The notes: generated by a model not told the origin, from the letters alone. Counted from the first letter of the stretch, positions 1 through 8,467 are shown. The stretch is 64,000 nt of DNA from Micromonospora siamensis (GCF_900090305.1 NZ_LT607751.1:3224001-3288000), one strand, 5' to 3'. Translations and numbers: made by a program.

Positions 1-405
1 AACGGCGTACACGATGACGGCCAGAATCACGGTCACGACGATGACGGCGCCCGTGTCGAAAACGAGTGAGTTGGAGTCATCGGATACGATCGCGACCTTT
101 GGATTTGCCGGGAGGTAGCGGACCTCGTACTTCTGCCCGACCCTGAGGTCTGGCCCGGCGTGGTCCTTGATCGTGTACTTGCCCTGTGGGGTGGAGTACT
201 GGATTGTTCCAGTCGTGCCGGCCCTGTATGGACCGATCCTCCGCTGGAGACTGATGACCCTGCCGGTGACCGTGACCGTCTCACTGGAGAACCGCAGTCG
301 CCACTGCCATACCGTTGTCCGGCCCAAGGTCAGGTAGAAGATCGTGAACCAGGCAATCAAAAGAAGCGGGCTGAGCCAGTAGAAGAAATACATGATCGCC
401 CCCAT
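1..405 (-). CDS. DUF3592-type membrane protein, partial (3' end off the left edge)
   Basis: The reading frame is open from an ATG at 405 to the left edge (135 codons seen). It starts with a hydrophobic helix (about residues 4-28, MYFFYWLSPLLLIAWF), followed by a soluble middle with beta-rich GRVISLQRRIGPYR and GTIQYSTPQGKYTIKD, then VGQKYEVRYLPANPKVAIV, and a second hydrophobic helix begins just before the edge (GAVIVVTVILAVIVYAV). This helix-soluble-helix plan and the VRYLPANP-like segment are typical of DUF3592 proteins, whose function is unknown. A GAGG ribosome site lies six bases before the start. Base composition is less GC-rich than most of the window. Confidence 0.75.
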   Translation of the reverse strand, partial: MGAIMYFFYWLSPLLLIAWFTIFYLTLGRTTVWQWRLRFSSETVTVTGRVISLQRRIGPYRAGTTGTIQYSTPQGKYTIKDHAGPDLRVGQKYEVRYLPANPKVAIVSDDSNSLVFDTGAVIVVTVILAVIVYAV

Positions 406-414
406 TCGCTGCCT

Positions 415-430
415 CGTGACGGCCGTCACG
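415..430. promoter_or_regulatory. 16-bp perfect palindrome upstream of the DUF3592 gene
   Basis: CGTGACGGCCGTCACG is a perfect inverted repeat ending immediately before the GAGG ribosome site of the leftward gene that starts at 405. Another GTGAC copy lies just outside it. The position suits an operator for a dimeric regulator acting on that gene; the regulator is unknown. Confidence 0.35.
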
Positions 431-721
431 GTAGTCACCGGACGCCAGTCTGGCGGCATGGTCCGCTGACACGTAGGTGCTGCGCAGCCGGACGCGGGGG
501 AGACCGCGTTCCATGCACCCGCTCTACACATCTCGGGCGGCAGTAGGGGTGGTCGGCACGTCAAGTCAGGCCATGGACAGGGTTAGCTTGCTGGCATCGG
601 CATGTCTTGAACCGTGTCGTAGTCCGGCTCGTTCTTGAGAATGGCTTAGTGATACAGGCGAGCGGTTCGGCGTGACCTCCCAGAGAAGAGCGAAGTGGTC
701 AGGGCTCGCTGCTGCTCAGGT

Positions 722-739
722 GTCCACCGTTCGGTGGAC
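722..739. promoter_or_regulatory. Inverted repeat upstream of the ABC transporter operon
   Basis: GTCCACCG-TT-CGGTGGAC has 8-base perfect arms and a 2-base centre. It lies about 60 bases before the ABC ATPase start, where an operator for the operon would be expected. The operon encodes a response regulator that is a candidate ligand, but nothing in the sequence proves this. Confidence 0.35.
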
Positions 740-799
740 GGTCCCTGACGGTCGAGTGGTCGTTCCGCGGGAGGCGTTGCAAGCGGCACTGTCGATGGC

Positions 800-1636
800 A
801 TGGCAGCCATTGAGGCCAGGGGCCTCCGGAAGTCCTATCAGGATCATGAAGTCGTGTGCGGCATCGACCTGACGGTTGAGCGTGGTGAGGCCTTCGCGCT
901 GCTCGGCCCGAACGGGGCGGGCAAGACAACCATGGTGGAGATTCTCGAGGGGCACCGCCGTCGCGACGCCGGCGATGTCCGGGTTCTCGGCGAGGACCCG
1001 AGTGCCGCGGGGCGGGCGTGGCGGGCGCGGGTCGGAATCGTACTACAGGACGCCGACGACGCGGCCGATCTCACGGTCCGCGAGATGGTGCGGCACATCG
1101 CCGGGTTCTATCCCGACCCGAGGCCGGCCGACGAGGTGATCGAGCTGGTCGGCCTCGTCCAGAAGCGTGACAGCAAGATTCGGGCGCTTTCCGGCGGACA
1201 GCGCCGCCGCGTCGACGTGGCGCTGGGCCTCGTGGGACGCCCGGATCTGCTCTTTCTCGACGAGCCCACGACCGGCTTCGACCCCCAGGCGCGTCGGCAG
1301 TTCTGGGAGCTGGTGGGTGCCCTCGCCGCGGAGGGCACGACGATCCTGCTCACCACACATTATTTGGAGGAGGCCGAGGCGTTGGCCGACCGGCTCGCGG
1401 TACTCGCGGGCGGCCGTATCCTCGCGGAGGGCGCTCCCGCCACGCTCGGTGGGCGCCTCACGGCTGGCGCCACGGTCAGCTGGCGCGAGAACGGCGAGCC
1501 GCGCGCCGAGAAGGTCGCCGATCCGACCGAGCTGGTCCGCAGGCTGGTCGCCGAGGGCAACGACCTGAGCAGTCTCACGATCACCCGTCCCACTCTCGAG
1601 GATGTCTACCTGACCCTGATCGGAGCCGGGGAATGA
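800..1636 (+). CDS. ABC transporter ATP-binding protein (drug-export type)
   Basis: This is a 278-residue ATPase that would power the membrane permease encoded next to it. Walker A GPNGAGKTT is at residues 36-44, the Q-loop glutamine near 83, the signature LSGGQ at 130-134, Walker B LLFLDEP at 150-156 and the switch histidine at 187 (TTHYLEEAE). Residues after about 215 form the short C-terminal tail usual in DrrA/CcmA-like exporters of the ABC-2 class. The ATG at 800 has no clear ribosome site, so a short or absent leader is possible. The stop overlaps the permease start, and the same transcript probably continues through the kinase and regulator genes. The substrate is unknown; a lipophilic antibiotic or lipid is the usual type. 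Confidence 0.93.
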   Translation: MAAIEARGLRKSYQDHEVVCGIDLTVERGEAFALLGPNGAGKTTMVEILEGHRRRDAGDVRVLGEDPSAAGRAWRARVGIVLQDADDAADLTVREMVRHIAGFYPDPRPADEVIELVGLVQKRDSKIRALSGGQRRRVDVALGLVGRPDLLFLDEPTTGFDPQARRQFWELVGALAAEGTTILLTTHYLEEAEALADRLAVLAGGRILAEGAPATLGGRLTAGATVSWRENGEPRAEKVADPTELVRRLVAEGNDLSSLTITRPTLEDVYLTLIGAGE

Positions 1637-2457
1637 CCACCGCCCTGCGGCGCTCGGTCGCCCCTCCGTCCACCCTGGGGAGCGGCCTGAGTCGGGGCCG
1701 TGTCGAGCTGCTCATGTTCCTGCGCGACCGCACCGCCATGGTGTTCACGTTCGCGTTTCCGGCCATGATCCTGCTGCTGTTCGGTGCCATTTTCGGTGGC
1801 GACCACGATCAGAGCGGTGTGAGCGCGAGTCAGGTCTATTCGGCCAGCATGATCGCATACGGTGCGTTGTCGACCGCCTTCGTGACGATGGGCTCGGGCC
1901 TCGCCATGGATCGCGAGGACGGCACTCTCAAGCGCCTGCGGGGCACGCCGATCCCAGCCGCCTCGTATTTGCTGGGCAAGCTCGTGCTGGTCCTCGTGCT
2001 CAGCATCGTCGAGGTGGTCGTGCTGGTCGGCGTGGGCGCGCTCGTCTTCGGCATTCCGATGCCTGAGCCGTCGCACTGGGCCACGTTCGCCTGGATCTTC
2101 CTACTGTCGATCACGTCGTGCGGGCTGCTCGGCGTGGCGGTCAGCGCGATGGTAGGGCACGCCCGCACGGCAGGCACGATCCTCACTGTGCCGGTGGTGG
2201 CACTCCAGTTCATCTCCGGTGTCTTCATCCATCCCATCACGCAGCTGCCGCACTGGCTGATCGTGGTGGCCTCGTTCTTCCCCGTGAAGTGGATGAGCCA
2301 GGGCTTCCGCTACGTCTTTCTGCCCGACAACATGAAGGCGCTCGAAGCCGCCGGCCAGTGGGAGCTCGGCCGCACGGCGTCGGTGCTCGTCGCCTGGACC
2401 GTGATCGGATTGGTGCTATGCCTGGTGACCTTCCGATGGAACCAGAAAGACCGATGA
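1633..2457 (+). CDS. ABC-2 type transporter permease
   Basis: This 274-residue membrane protein is the transmembrane half of the exporter whose ATPase is encoded immediately upstream; the start codon overlaps the ATPase stop. It shows about six hydrophobic segments (for example TAMVFTFAFPAMILLLFG near residue 35, LVLVLVLSIVEVVVLVGVGA near 115 and a last helix near 250) and the extracellular MDREDGTLKRLRGTPIP stretch characteristic of the ABC2_membrane family, in which the loop after the second helix carries the conserved RxxGTLxRLRxTP motif. Its length is normal for the family. Transport direction (export) is inferred from the family. Confidence 0.92.
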   Translation: MTTALRRSVAPPSTLGSGLSRGRVELLMFLRDRTAMVFTFAFPAMILLLFGAIFGGDHDQSGVSASQVYSASMIAYGALSTAFVTMGSGLAMDREDGTLKRLRGTPIPAASYLLGKLVLVLVLSIVEVVVLVGVGALVFGIPMPEPSHWATFAWIFLLSITSCGLLGVAVSAMVGHARTAGTILTVPVVALQFISGVFIHPITQLPHWLIVVASFFPVKWMSQGFRYVFLPDNMKALEAAGQWELGRTASVLVAWTVIGLVLCLVTFRWNQKDR

Positions 2458-3596
2458 GAGGGGGCGAGGCGCACGCGGGCTACCTTCGCTGGTGGGACGC
2501 CTACTTCGGCCTGGTCGCGGTCGCGGTCGCGGCCGCGACCCTGCTGGTTGACGACCACCGGCCATGGCGCCGCGGGCTGGCCGTCGGCGCCATCGCTGCC
2601 ATGGCGGTGCTGCATGTGACGGCCGGGCGGAAGCAGATCCGGCGCGGCGCAGAGGACGGCGCAGCTCTCACCGTCACGCTGACGCACCTCCTGCTCTACG
2701 TCGTCGCGGTGGTGTCCGCACCGTTCACGAGCTGGCTGCTGTTCGCGGTCGTCCCGCTCATCTTCCAGCTCATGAACGTGCGTACCGGCATCGTGCTGGT
2801 GATCCTGGCGAACCTGGTCATCCCAGCCGTGGCCCTGGTCGAGGAGCCGCAGACGGCGACCGCCAACCTGCTGATCGCCGTCATCACGGGAGCGGCGAGC
2901 ATCTGGGTCTCCTACTGGACCATGCGCGTGATCCGGCAGAACGTGGAGCGCGGCCAGCTCATCGACGAGCTTGAGGCGAGCCGCGCCGAGGTGGCCCGCC
3001 TGTCCCACGACGCGGGGATATCCGCCGAGCGGGCCCGTCTCGCCGGCGAGATCCACGACACGCTCGCGCAGGGCTTCACGAGCGTCGTCACCCTGCTGCA
3101 GGCGTACGACCCGCAGCTGCGCGACGAGCGCCTGGCGCTGGCGGTGCGCACCGCGAAGGAGAACCTGGCCGAGGCGAGGGCTCTGGTAGCTGCGCTGGCG
3201 CCCGCCGCGCTCGCGTCGACGTCGCTGTCCGATGCGGTACGCCGGCAGGCCGACCGGTTCACCGAGGAGGCCGGGATGCCCGCCACCGTGCGGGTGACCG
3301 GGACGCCGCGGGAGCTGCCCACCCCGGTCGAGGTGGTGCTGCTGCGGGCCGCCCAGGAGGCGCTGACCAACGTACGCCGGCACGCGCACGCCACCGAGAC
3401 GGAGGTGGTGCTCACCTACGACGAACAACGGGTGCGGCTGGTCGTACACGACGACGGGCGCGGCCTCGCGTCGGACCACACCGATGGGTTCGGCCTCGCA
3501 GGCATGCGCTCACGCGCAGAGCAGGTGCGCGGCTCCCTGACCGTTCGTGGCGGACAGCCGGGCGGCACGACCGTCGAGCTGGAGGTGCCCGCGTGA
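2454..3596 (+). CDS. NarL/DesK-type sensor histidine kinase
   Basis: This 380-residue kinase starts at an ATG overlapping the permease stop (ATGA). The first 160 residues hold about five membrane helices. A short coiled coil (about 160-190) leads to a HisKA_3 dimerisation helix in which His201 of GEIHDTLAQGF is the phosphoacceptor. The ATP-binding domain has an N-box QEALTNVRRHA (301-311), a G1 box DDGRG (333-337) and a G2 box GFGLAGM (345-351). It probably senses a membrane event or the exporter's substrate and phosphorylates the regulator encoded directly after it. There is no extracellular ligand domain, so sensing is likely within the membrane, as in DesK- or LnrJ-like kinases. Confidence 0.93.
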   Translation: MRGGEAHAGYLRWWDAYFGLVAVAVAAATLLVDDHRPWRRGLAVGAIAAMAVLHVTAGRKQIRRGAEDGAALTVTLTHLLLYVVAVVSAPFTSWLLFAVVPLIFQLMNVRTGIVLVILANLVIPAVALVEEPQTATANLLIAVITGAASIWVSYWTMRVIRQNVERGQLIDELEASRAEVARLSHDAGISAERARLAGEIHDTLAQGFTSVVTLLQAYDPQLRDERLALAVRTAKENLAEARALVAALAPAALASTSLSDAVRRQADRFTEEAGMPATVRVTGTPRELPTPVEVVLLRAAQEALTNVRRHAHATETEVVLTYDEQRVRLVVHDDGRGLASDHTDGFGLAGMRSRAEQVRGSLTVRGGQPGGTTVELEVPA

Positions 3597-4210
3597 TCCG
3601 CATCGTGCTCGTCGACGACCATCCGGTCGTGCGGATGGGGCTGCGCGGCATGCTCGACGCCGAGGAGGACCTGGCCGTGGTCGGCGAGGCGTCGTCTGGC
3701 CAGGAGGGCATACATGTCGCCGTCGAGAAGCACCCCGACATCGTGCTCATGGATTTGCGGATGCCGGGCGGCGACGGAGTCGAGGCGACCGCCCGGATCC
3801 GGGCGCGCGTTCCCGGCGTCCGCGTGGTGGTGCTCACGACGTACGAATCCGACCGGGACATTCTCCGGGCGATCGAGGCCGGCGCCAGCGGCTATCTGCT
3901 CAAGGACGCCTCGCCAGCGGCGCTGGCGGAGGCGATCCGCGCCGCGGCCCGGGGTGAGACGGTACTCGCACCGAGCGTCGCCTCCACGCTGATACGGCAG
4001 GTGCGGCGCCCCGCACCGCCGGCCTTGTCGGGTCGTGAGGCCGAGGTGTTGCGCCTGGTCGCGCGGGGCCTCACGAACGCCTCCATCGGGCGCGAGCTCT
4101 ACATCAGCGAGGCCACCGTCAAGACACACCTGCTGCGCATCTTCGGCAAGCTCGACGTTGCCGACCGCACGGCCGCAGTGACCACAGCGCTGCACCACGG
4201 CCTGATCTGA
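3593..4210 (+). CDS. NarL/FixJ-family response regulator
   Basis: This 205-residue DNA-binding regulator starts at a GTG overlapping the kinase stop. Its receiver domain has acidic residues D8/D9, phosphoacceptor D54 (VLMDLRMPGG), T82/T83 and K104 (YLLKDAS). A LuxR-type helix-turn-helix occupies about residues 145-188, with the family hallmark LSGREAEVLRLVARGLTN and ISEATVKTHL. It is the cognate partner of the upstream kinase and probably controls the exporter operon; the palindrome at 722-739 is a candidate site. It is the last gene of the four-gene unit; the convergent TetR gene follows after about 140 bases. Confidence 0.95.
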   Translation: MIRIVLVDDHPVVRMGLRGMLDAEEDLAVVGEASSGQEGIHVAVEKHPDIVLMDLRMPGGDGVEATARIRARVPGVRVVVLTTYESDRDILRAIEAGASGYLLKDASPAALAEAIRAAARGETVLAPSVASTLIRQVRRPAPPALSGREAEVLRLVARGLTNASIGRELYISEATVKTHLLRIFGKLDVADRTAAVTTALHHGLI

Positions 4211-4348
4211 CTGCCTTCACGTGACCGCGGCCTTGTCCGGTCTCGCCGGGCACCGGGCCGACCACGCGGTGGCGCTCGTCGGCGCCGACCAGCGGCTGCC
4301 CATGCTGCTGCTGGTGCATCAGCCGAAGCAGATCGGCGACGCGCTCCG

Positions 4349-5092
4349 TCAGGGGTGGCCGGCTGTGGGTGTCCTCGGGTTCGGTGCCGCTGGCGTGGCA
4401 AGGGCGGTGGACGCACCCCGCCGCCCCGGCGCCTTCGCGCCGAGATCGGTGGAGGCCGGCTCGCCGTAGCCGGCGCGCGGTCGGTCACCTGCCTGCGCCG
4501 GCGTACCCAGGTCGCCGGTGAGCAGGTGCTGGAACAGCGGCCCGAGTGCGGCGACCAACTCGTCGTGGTCCGCCTCCACCAGAGCGGGCAGGCCGACCAC
4601 GTTGCGTGCCATCTGAAGTCCGACGACCTGCGCGGCCAACAGGCTGGCCCGCAGCTCCGGCCGGTCGGCCGAGACCCGGGCCGCCAACGGTCCGAGCAGG
4701 CGGGTCGAGACGAGCTCCCGGACCATGGCGGCAGCCTGCTCCTCGGAGGTGGCCGCCCTGATCATCCCGGTGAGCACGGAGACCTCCGGGCCGGTGAGGG
4801 TGCCGATGACGAATGCGGCCAGACGCTCGCCGAGGCCCTCGACACCGGGTCCGAGGATGCCCTCGAACGCCTCGGCCGGATCGAAAGGCAGCTCGACCAC
4901 CGACACGAAGAGCTCCTGCTTGGACCCGAAGAAGTGTTGGACCAGGCGGGGGTCCACGCCGGCCTCGGCGGCGACGCTCCGGATCGAGGTCCTGGGATAG
5001 CCCTGGGCGGCGAACTGGCGCCTGGCCGCGGCCGCGATGACCTCGCGGCTGTCCCCGCCGCCCGGTCGCCGCCCGCGCCTGCCGCCGCTCAC
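4349..5092 (-). CDS. TetR/AcrR-family transcriptional repressor
   Basis: This 247-residue regulator has a TetR helix-turn-helix at about residues 16-62 (TSIRSVAAEAGVDPRLVQHF). An all-helical ligand-binding domain follows to about residue 195, and then an extra low-complexity tail of about 50 residues rich in Ala, Pro and Arg that is unusual for the family and may be disordered. The GTG start at 5092 is preceded by AAGGAG at a six-base spacing. It is divergent from an MFS exporter and monooxygenase pair, and the 85-base gap holds nested inverted repeats over the exporter promoter. The likely role is ligand-relieved repression of the pair and of itself. The ligand is unknown. Confidence 0.9.
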   Translation of the reverse strand: MSGGRRGRRPGGGDSREVIAAAARRQFAAQGYPRTSIRSVAAEAGVDPRLVQHFFGSKQELFVSVVELPFDPAEAFEGILGPGVEGLGERLAAFVIGTLTGPEVSVLTGMIRAATSEEQAAAMVRELVSTRLLGPLAARVSADRPELRASLLAAQVVGLQMARNVVGLPALVEADHDELVAALGPLFQHLLTGDLGTPAQAGDRPRAGYGEPASTDLGAKAPGRRGASTALATPAAPNPRTPTAGHP

Positions 5093-5102
5093 CGCACGCT
5101 CC

Positions 5103-5157
5103 TTGACAATTCCACAACCTCAGAATAACAATGAGTTATCTCCACGACCGTGGAATT
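5103..5157 (+). promoter_or_regulatory. Promoter of the MFS/monooxygenase operon with nested TetR-type operator
   Basis: On the plus strand a consensus -35 TTGACA (5103-5108) is followed 17-18 bases later by a -10-like TAACAA(T). An inner palindrome ATAAC-AATGA-GTTAT (5125-5139) covers the -10 and likely start point. An outer inverted repeat AATTCCAC (5108-5115) / GTGGAATT (5150-5157) is centred within one base of the inner one. Two concentric dyads over a promoter between a tetR gene and its divergent exporter are what a TetR operator looks like. Binding is inferred. Confidence 0.6.
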
Positions 5158-5177
5158 AATGCCCAGCTGGAGGAGCC

Positions 5178-6764
5178 GTGTCCGGTTCTGCACCCCCTGT
5201 GATCTCTGCGGCGCGTGCCCGTGCCGTCCTGGTCGTCGTCGCCCTGGCGCTGATGACCGTGGTCTCCGCCGTCAGTGGCCTCAACGTGGCCCTGCCGAGC
5301 ATCGCTCGCGACACCGGGGCGACCCAGACCGAGCTCACCTGGATCGTGGACGCGTACACGGTCGTCTTCGCGGGCCTCTTGCTGTTCGCAGGCGCCCTGG
5401 GGGATCGCTACGGGCGGCGGCCACTGCTCGTGATCGGGTTGATCGTCTTCGGGTCAGCCGCCGTGGTGGGGCTGTTCACCACCGACCCGCAGGCCCTCAT
5501 CGGGGTGCGCGCGACCATGGGTCTCGGTGCGGCGGCGATCATGCCCACGACCCTGTCGGTCATCACGACCTCGTTCGCAGAGGAACAGCGTCCGCAGGCG
5601 ATCGGCGTCTGGGTCGGCATGGCGGGTGGTGGTGCGGTGCTCGGCCTGTTCGGCTCGGGGATCCTGCTGGAGTTCTTCAGCTGGAGCTCGTTCTTCGGGC
5701 TCAACGTCGTCCTTGCGGCGCTGGCACTGATCGGGACGCTCGCGGTGGTGCCGACCTCCGTCGACGCCGATGCGCCGCGCCTGGACCTCGTCGGCGGGGT
5801 CCTGTCGCTGGTCGCCGTGTCCGGGCTGGTCTTCGGCATCATCGAGGGCCCGACCCGCGGCTGGGGTGACACGCTGACGGTCGCGTCGCTGTCGGCGGGG
5901 TTGGCGGCGGGCGTCGGGTTCGTCCTGTGGGAGCTGCGGCGGCGCGACCCGATGCTCGACCCGCGGCTGTTCCGTATCCCGGCCTTCGGTGCGGGCTCCC
6001 TGAGCATCACCGCCCAGTTCTTCGCGGCCTTCGGCTTCTTCTTCATCGTCCTGCAGTACCTGCAGTTCGTCCTCGAGTACTCGCCCCTGCAGGCGGCGCT
6101 CGCGCTGCTCCCGCTGCCGGTCGTCCTCATGCCGGTGGCCCGCAACGCCCCGAAACTTCTCGGCCGGGTGGGGTTCCGGGTGCTGGGACCGGTGGGGCTG
6201 GTCCTCATGGCAGGCGGCTTCGGTGTCCTGTCATTCCTGGAGACCGAGATGAGATGGCCGCTCTTCGTCGGCGGCATCGTCCTGTTCGCCGCCGGTATGG
6301 GCCTGGCCGGGACCCCGGCGACAACCGCCATCACCGCCAGCCTTCCGCCCGAGAAGCAGGGCGTGGCCTCAGCCGTCAACGACACGGCCCGTGAACTCGG
6401 CAGCGCGCTGGGGATCGCGATCCTGGGCAGCGCCCTCAACCAGGCCTACCGTTCGTCGATGGCCGAGGCCGTCACCGCGCTGCCCGGCCCTGCGGCCGAC
6501 CGCGCCCTCGAATCGGTGGCGTTCACCCAGTCACCGGAGATCTCGCGCCTCGGCGACGCCGGGCAGCGCCTCGTCGCGGCCGGACACCACGCCTTCGTCG
6601 ACGGCGTCGGCACGGCCGTACTGATCGCGGCTGCGGGCCTTCTGGTCGCGGCCCTGACGATCTGGGCATGGGCCCGGCCCACCCCACACCCCGCGGCGAG
6701 ACCCGCGCCGCGAGATGAAGCGCGGACCGATGCCGATCGCGGACTGGAGCACGCGCATGACTGA
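5178..6764 (+). CDS. MFS drug:H+ antiporter, DHA2 (14-helix) family
   Basis: This 528-residue membrane exporter has about 14 hydrophobic helices, the MFS signature GDRYGRRPLLV after helix 2, and LNVALPSIARDTGATQTELTWIVDAY at the first helices, which is typical of DHA2 (QacA/EmrB-like) multidrug pumps driven by proton influx. The GTG start at 5178 has GGAGG a few bases before it. Its 3' end overlaps the monooxygenase start by 8 bases, so the two are co-translated. Control by the divergent TetR repressor is likely from the operator between them. Together they look like a resistance pair of efflux plus enzymatic modification of an aromatic drug; the drug itself cannot be read from the sequence. 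Confidence 0.93.
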   Translation: MSGSAPPVISAARARAVLVVVALALMTVVSAVSGLNVALPSIARDTGATQTELTWIVDAYTVVFAGLLLFAGALGDRYGRRPLLVIGLIVFGSAAVVGLFTTDPQALIGVRATMGLGAAAIMPTTLSVITTSFAEEQRPQAIGVWVGMAGGGAVLGLFGSGILLEFFSWSSFFGLNVVLAALALIGTLAVVPTSVDADAPRLDLVGGVLSLVAVSGLVFGIIEGPTRGWGDTLTVASLSAGLAAGVGFVLWELRRRDPMLDPRLFRIPAFGAGSLSITAQFFAAFGFFFIVLQYLQFVLEYSPLQAALALLPLPVVLMPVARNAPKLLGRVGFRVLGPVGLVLMAGGFGVLSFLETEMRWPLFVGGIVLFAAGMGLAGTPATTAITASLPPEKQGVASAVNDTARELGSALGIAILGSALNQAYRSSMAEAVTALPGPAADRALESVAFTQSPEISRLGDAGQRLVAAGHHAFVDGVGTAVLIAAAGLLVAALTIWAWARPTPHPAARPAPRDEARTDADRGLEHAHD

Positions 6765-8412
6765 GCAACGGGTTCTCGTCGTCGGCGCCGGACCGACCGG
6801 CCTCACCCTGGCCCGACAACTGCACCGCCACGGAGTCGACGTGACGATCGTCGACGCGGCACCGGGACCGGCCGAGCAGTCCCGGGCGCTCGCCGTCCAG
6901 GCGCGTACGCTGGAGGTCCTCGGTCCACGGCTGGCGAACGCCCTGGTGGCGCAGGGCCAACCGCTACGCCGAGCCGAGATCTGCTCCGGCAGTGACGTGG
7001 TGGCGACGCTCGACCTCGGCGGGACGCCGACGCCTTACCCGTTCGCGCTGGGCCTGTCGCAGAGCGCGCTGGAGCGCACGTTGATCGAGGACCTCCGCGT
7101 GCGCGGCGTCCATGTGCTCCGAGACACCAGCCTGACCGTTCTGGAGCAGTTGGAGCGCGGTGCCCGCGCCACCCTCAGCCATGACGGCGCCACCCGGACC
7201 GAGGACTTCGCCTGGGTCGTCGGCGCGGACGGGGTGCACTCGACCGTGCGACGGCTCGCCGGCATCTCCACCGCCGGCGGCGGCCAGGACCGCTGGTGGC
7301 TACTGGCCGACACCCGGCTGTCGGGTCCGGGGGTGCCCGCACACGACACCGGCCGGGTCTTCCTCAACCCCGACGGCGTCCTGGCCTATCTCCCTCTGGA
7401 GCAGGGCTGGTGGCGGATCATCGCGACCGGGAGCACCGAGCCCGGACGACCGGAACTCTCCCTGGCCGACTTCGAGCGGCTGAACGAGCGGTCCCCGCGG
7501 CCGGTGTCGATCGACGAGCAGCGCTGGATGTCCGCATTCCGCATCCGCGAGCACGTCGCGGACACCTATCGCGTGCACCGTGTCCTGCTCGCCGGCGACG
7601 CGGCGCACGCACACAGCCCGCTGGGCGGACAGGGAATGAACACCGGGATGCAGGACGCCTGCAACCTCGCCTGGAAGCTCGCCATGACCCTGCGGGGCGA
7701 CGCCGGCCCCGCACTGCTCGACAGCTACGAGGCCGAACGGCGACCGGTCGCGCAGCGACTGGTCAGCAGCACCAGCCGCGGCACACGAGCGATGCTGGCC
7801 TCGTCACCCTGGGCGGTGTGGCTGCGCAACCGCGCCATCGCCACAGCCCTCAGCTTCGACGGAGTGTCCGACCGCGCCCGGCACGCACTGGAGATGTTGT
7901 CACTGTCGTACGAGGACAGCGCCATCGTCGCGCAGCTCCGGGGCGACGAGCGCACCCACGGAGAAGGTCCGGACGGCCGCCGGCGCCGCGAACTGCGCGG
8001 CGCCGCGTCCGCCGGACAGCCGGTCCGTGTCACCGAGCCCCCGGTAGCCGAGATCATCGACAGGCCGGCGCACACGCTCCTGCTGTTCGACGGCCGCGAA
8101 AAGACCCGGGACGGATACCAGCGGATGCGCTCGGTCGTGGCGGAGGTCGCCTCCGACCCGTACATCGAGGCTTTCGTGGTCCTCGCGGACACGGCCGCGC
8201 TCGGTCGTGCCGGAGACCTCGCGCAGTGCGCGATCGTCGATGTCGACCGCTCGTTCACGCGCACGTTCGACGCCGACACGGAGTGCGCCGTCGTCATCCG
8301 ACCGGACGGCTACATCGGTTACCGGAGCGACCCGATCGTCCCTCAGCACCTCCGCGACTGGTGGGCAGGCATCCGGTCCGGAACTCACGGCATCCCCTCG
8401 GACGGCTCCTGA
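6757..8412 (+). CDS. FAD-dependent aromatic monooxygenase (PheA/TfdB/Rox-like)
   Basis: This 551-residue group A flavoprotein hydroxylase probably uses NAD(P)H and oxygen to hydroxylate an aromatic substrate. It has the FAD dinucleotide motif VVGAGPTG (8-15), the DG motif VGADGVHSTVRR (Asp158-Gly159) and the GD motif LAGDAAHAHSPLGGQG (Gly280-Asp281). A C-terminal thioredoxin-like domain (about 400-545) is the usual third domain. I chose the ATG at 6757, with TGGAG about seven bases before it, over an in-frame ATG 14 codons earlier because the Rossmann fold begins directly after it. Relatives include rifampicin and tetracycline monooxygenases and polyketide hydroxylases; the pairing with an exporter favours a detoxifying role, but this is inference. 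Confidence 0.92.
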   Translation: MTEQRVLVVGAGPTGLTLARQLHRHGVDVTIVDAAPGPAEQSRALAVQARTLEVLGPRLANALVAQGQPLRRAEICSGSDVVATLDLGGTPTPYPFALGLSQSALERTLIEDLRVRGVHVLRDTSLTVLEQLERGARATLSHDGATRTEDFAWVVGADGVHSTVRRLAGISTAGGGQDRWWLLADTRLSGPGVPAHDTGRVFLNPDGVLAYLPLEQGWWRIIATGSTEPGRPELSLADFERLNERSPRPVSIDEQRWMSAFRIREHVADTYRVHRVLLAGDAAHAHSPLGGQGMNTGMQDACNLAWKLAMTLRGDAGPALLDSYEAERRPVAQRLVSSTSRGTRAMLASSPWAVWLRNRAIATALSFDGVSDRARHALEMLSLSYEDSAIVAQLRGDERTHGEGPDGRRRRELRGAASAGQPVRVTEPPVAEIIDRPAHTLLLFDGREKTRDGYQRMRSVVAEVASDPYIEAFVVLADTAALGRAGDLAQCAIVDVDRSFTRTFDADTECAVVIRPDGYIGYRSDPIVPQHLRDWWAGIRSGTHGIPSDGS

Positions 8413-8435
8413 CCGGCGCGGATGTGTCCTACCGG

Positions 8436-8467
8436 CCGGCAGGGTACCGCCTGACAGCGCCTGCCGG
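8436..8467 (+). terminator. Hairpin after the MFS/monooxygenase operon
   Basis: CCGGCAGG (8436-8443) pairs with CCTGCCGG (8460-8467) around a 16-base loop, 24 bases after the monooxygenase stop and before the convergent acyl-CoA oxidase gene. No T run follows, as is common in actinomycetes. Confidence 0.4.

Larger units (their letters stand above)
406..799. other. Intergenic region between divergent genes
   Basis: This 394-base gap separates the leftward DUF3592 gene from the rightward ABC operon. Its middle (about 500-670) is less GC-rich than the genes. Open frames across it have no recognisable product and no ribosome site. It holds two palindromes (415-430 and 722-739). I could not fix a convincing promoter hexamer pair. 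Confidence 0.5.

Noticed and set aside
4211..4348. Possible small plus-strand gene after the response regulator
   Set aside because: The frame from about 4221 looks partly protein-like (VALVGADQRLPMLLLVHQP) but has no ribosome site or family and runs over the tetR gene end; it may be a remnant, but this cannot be supported.
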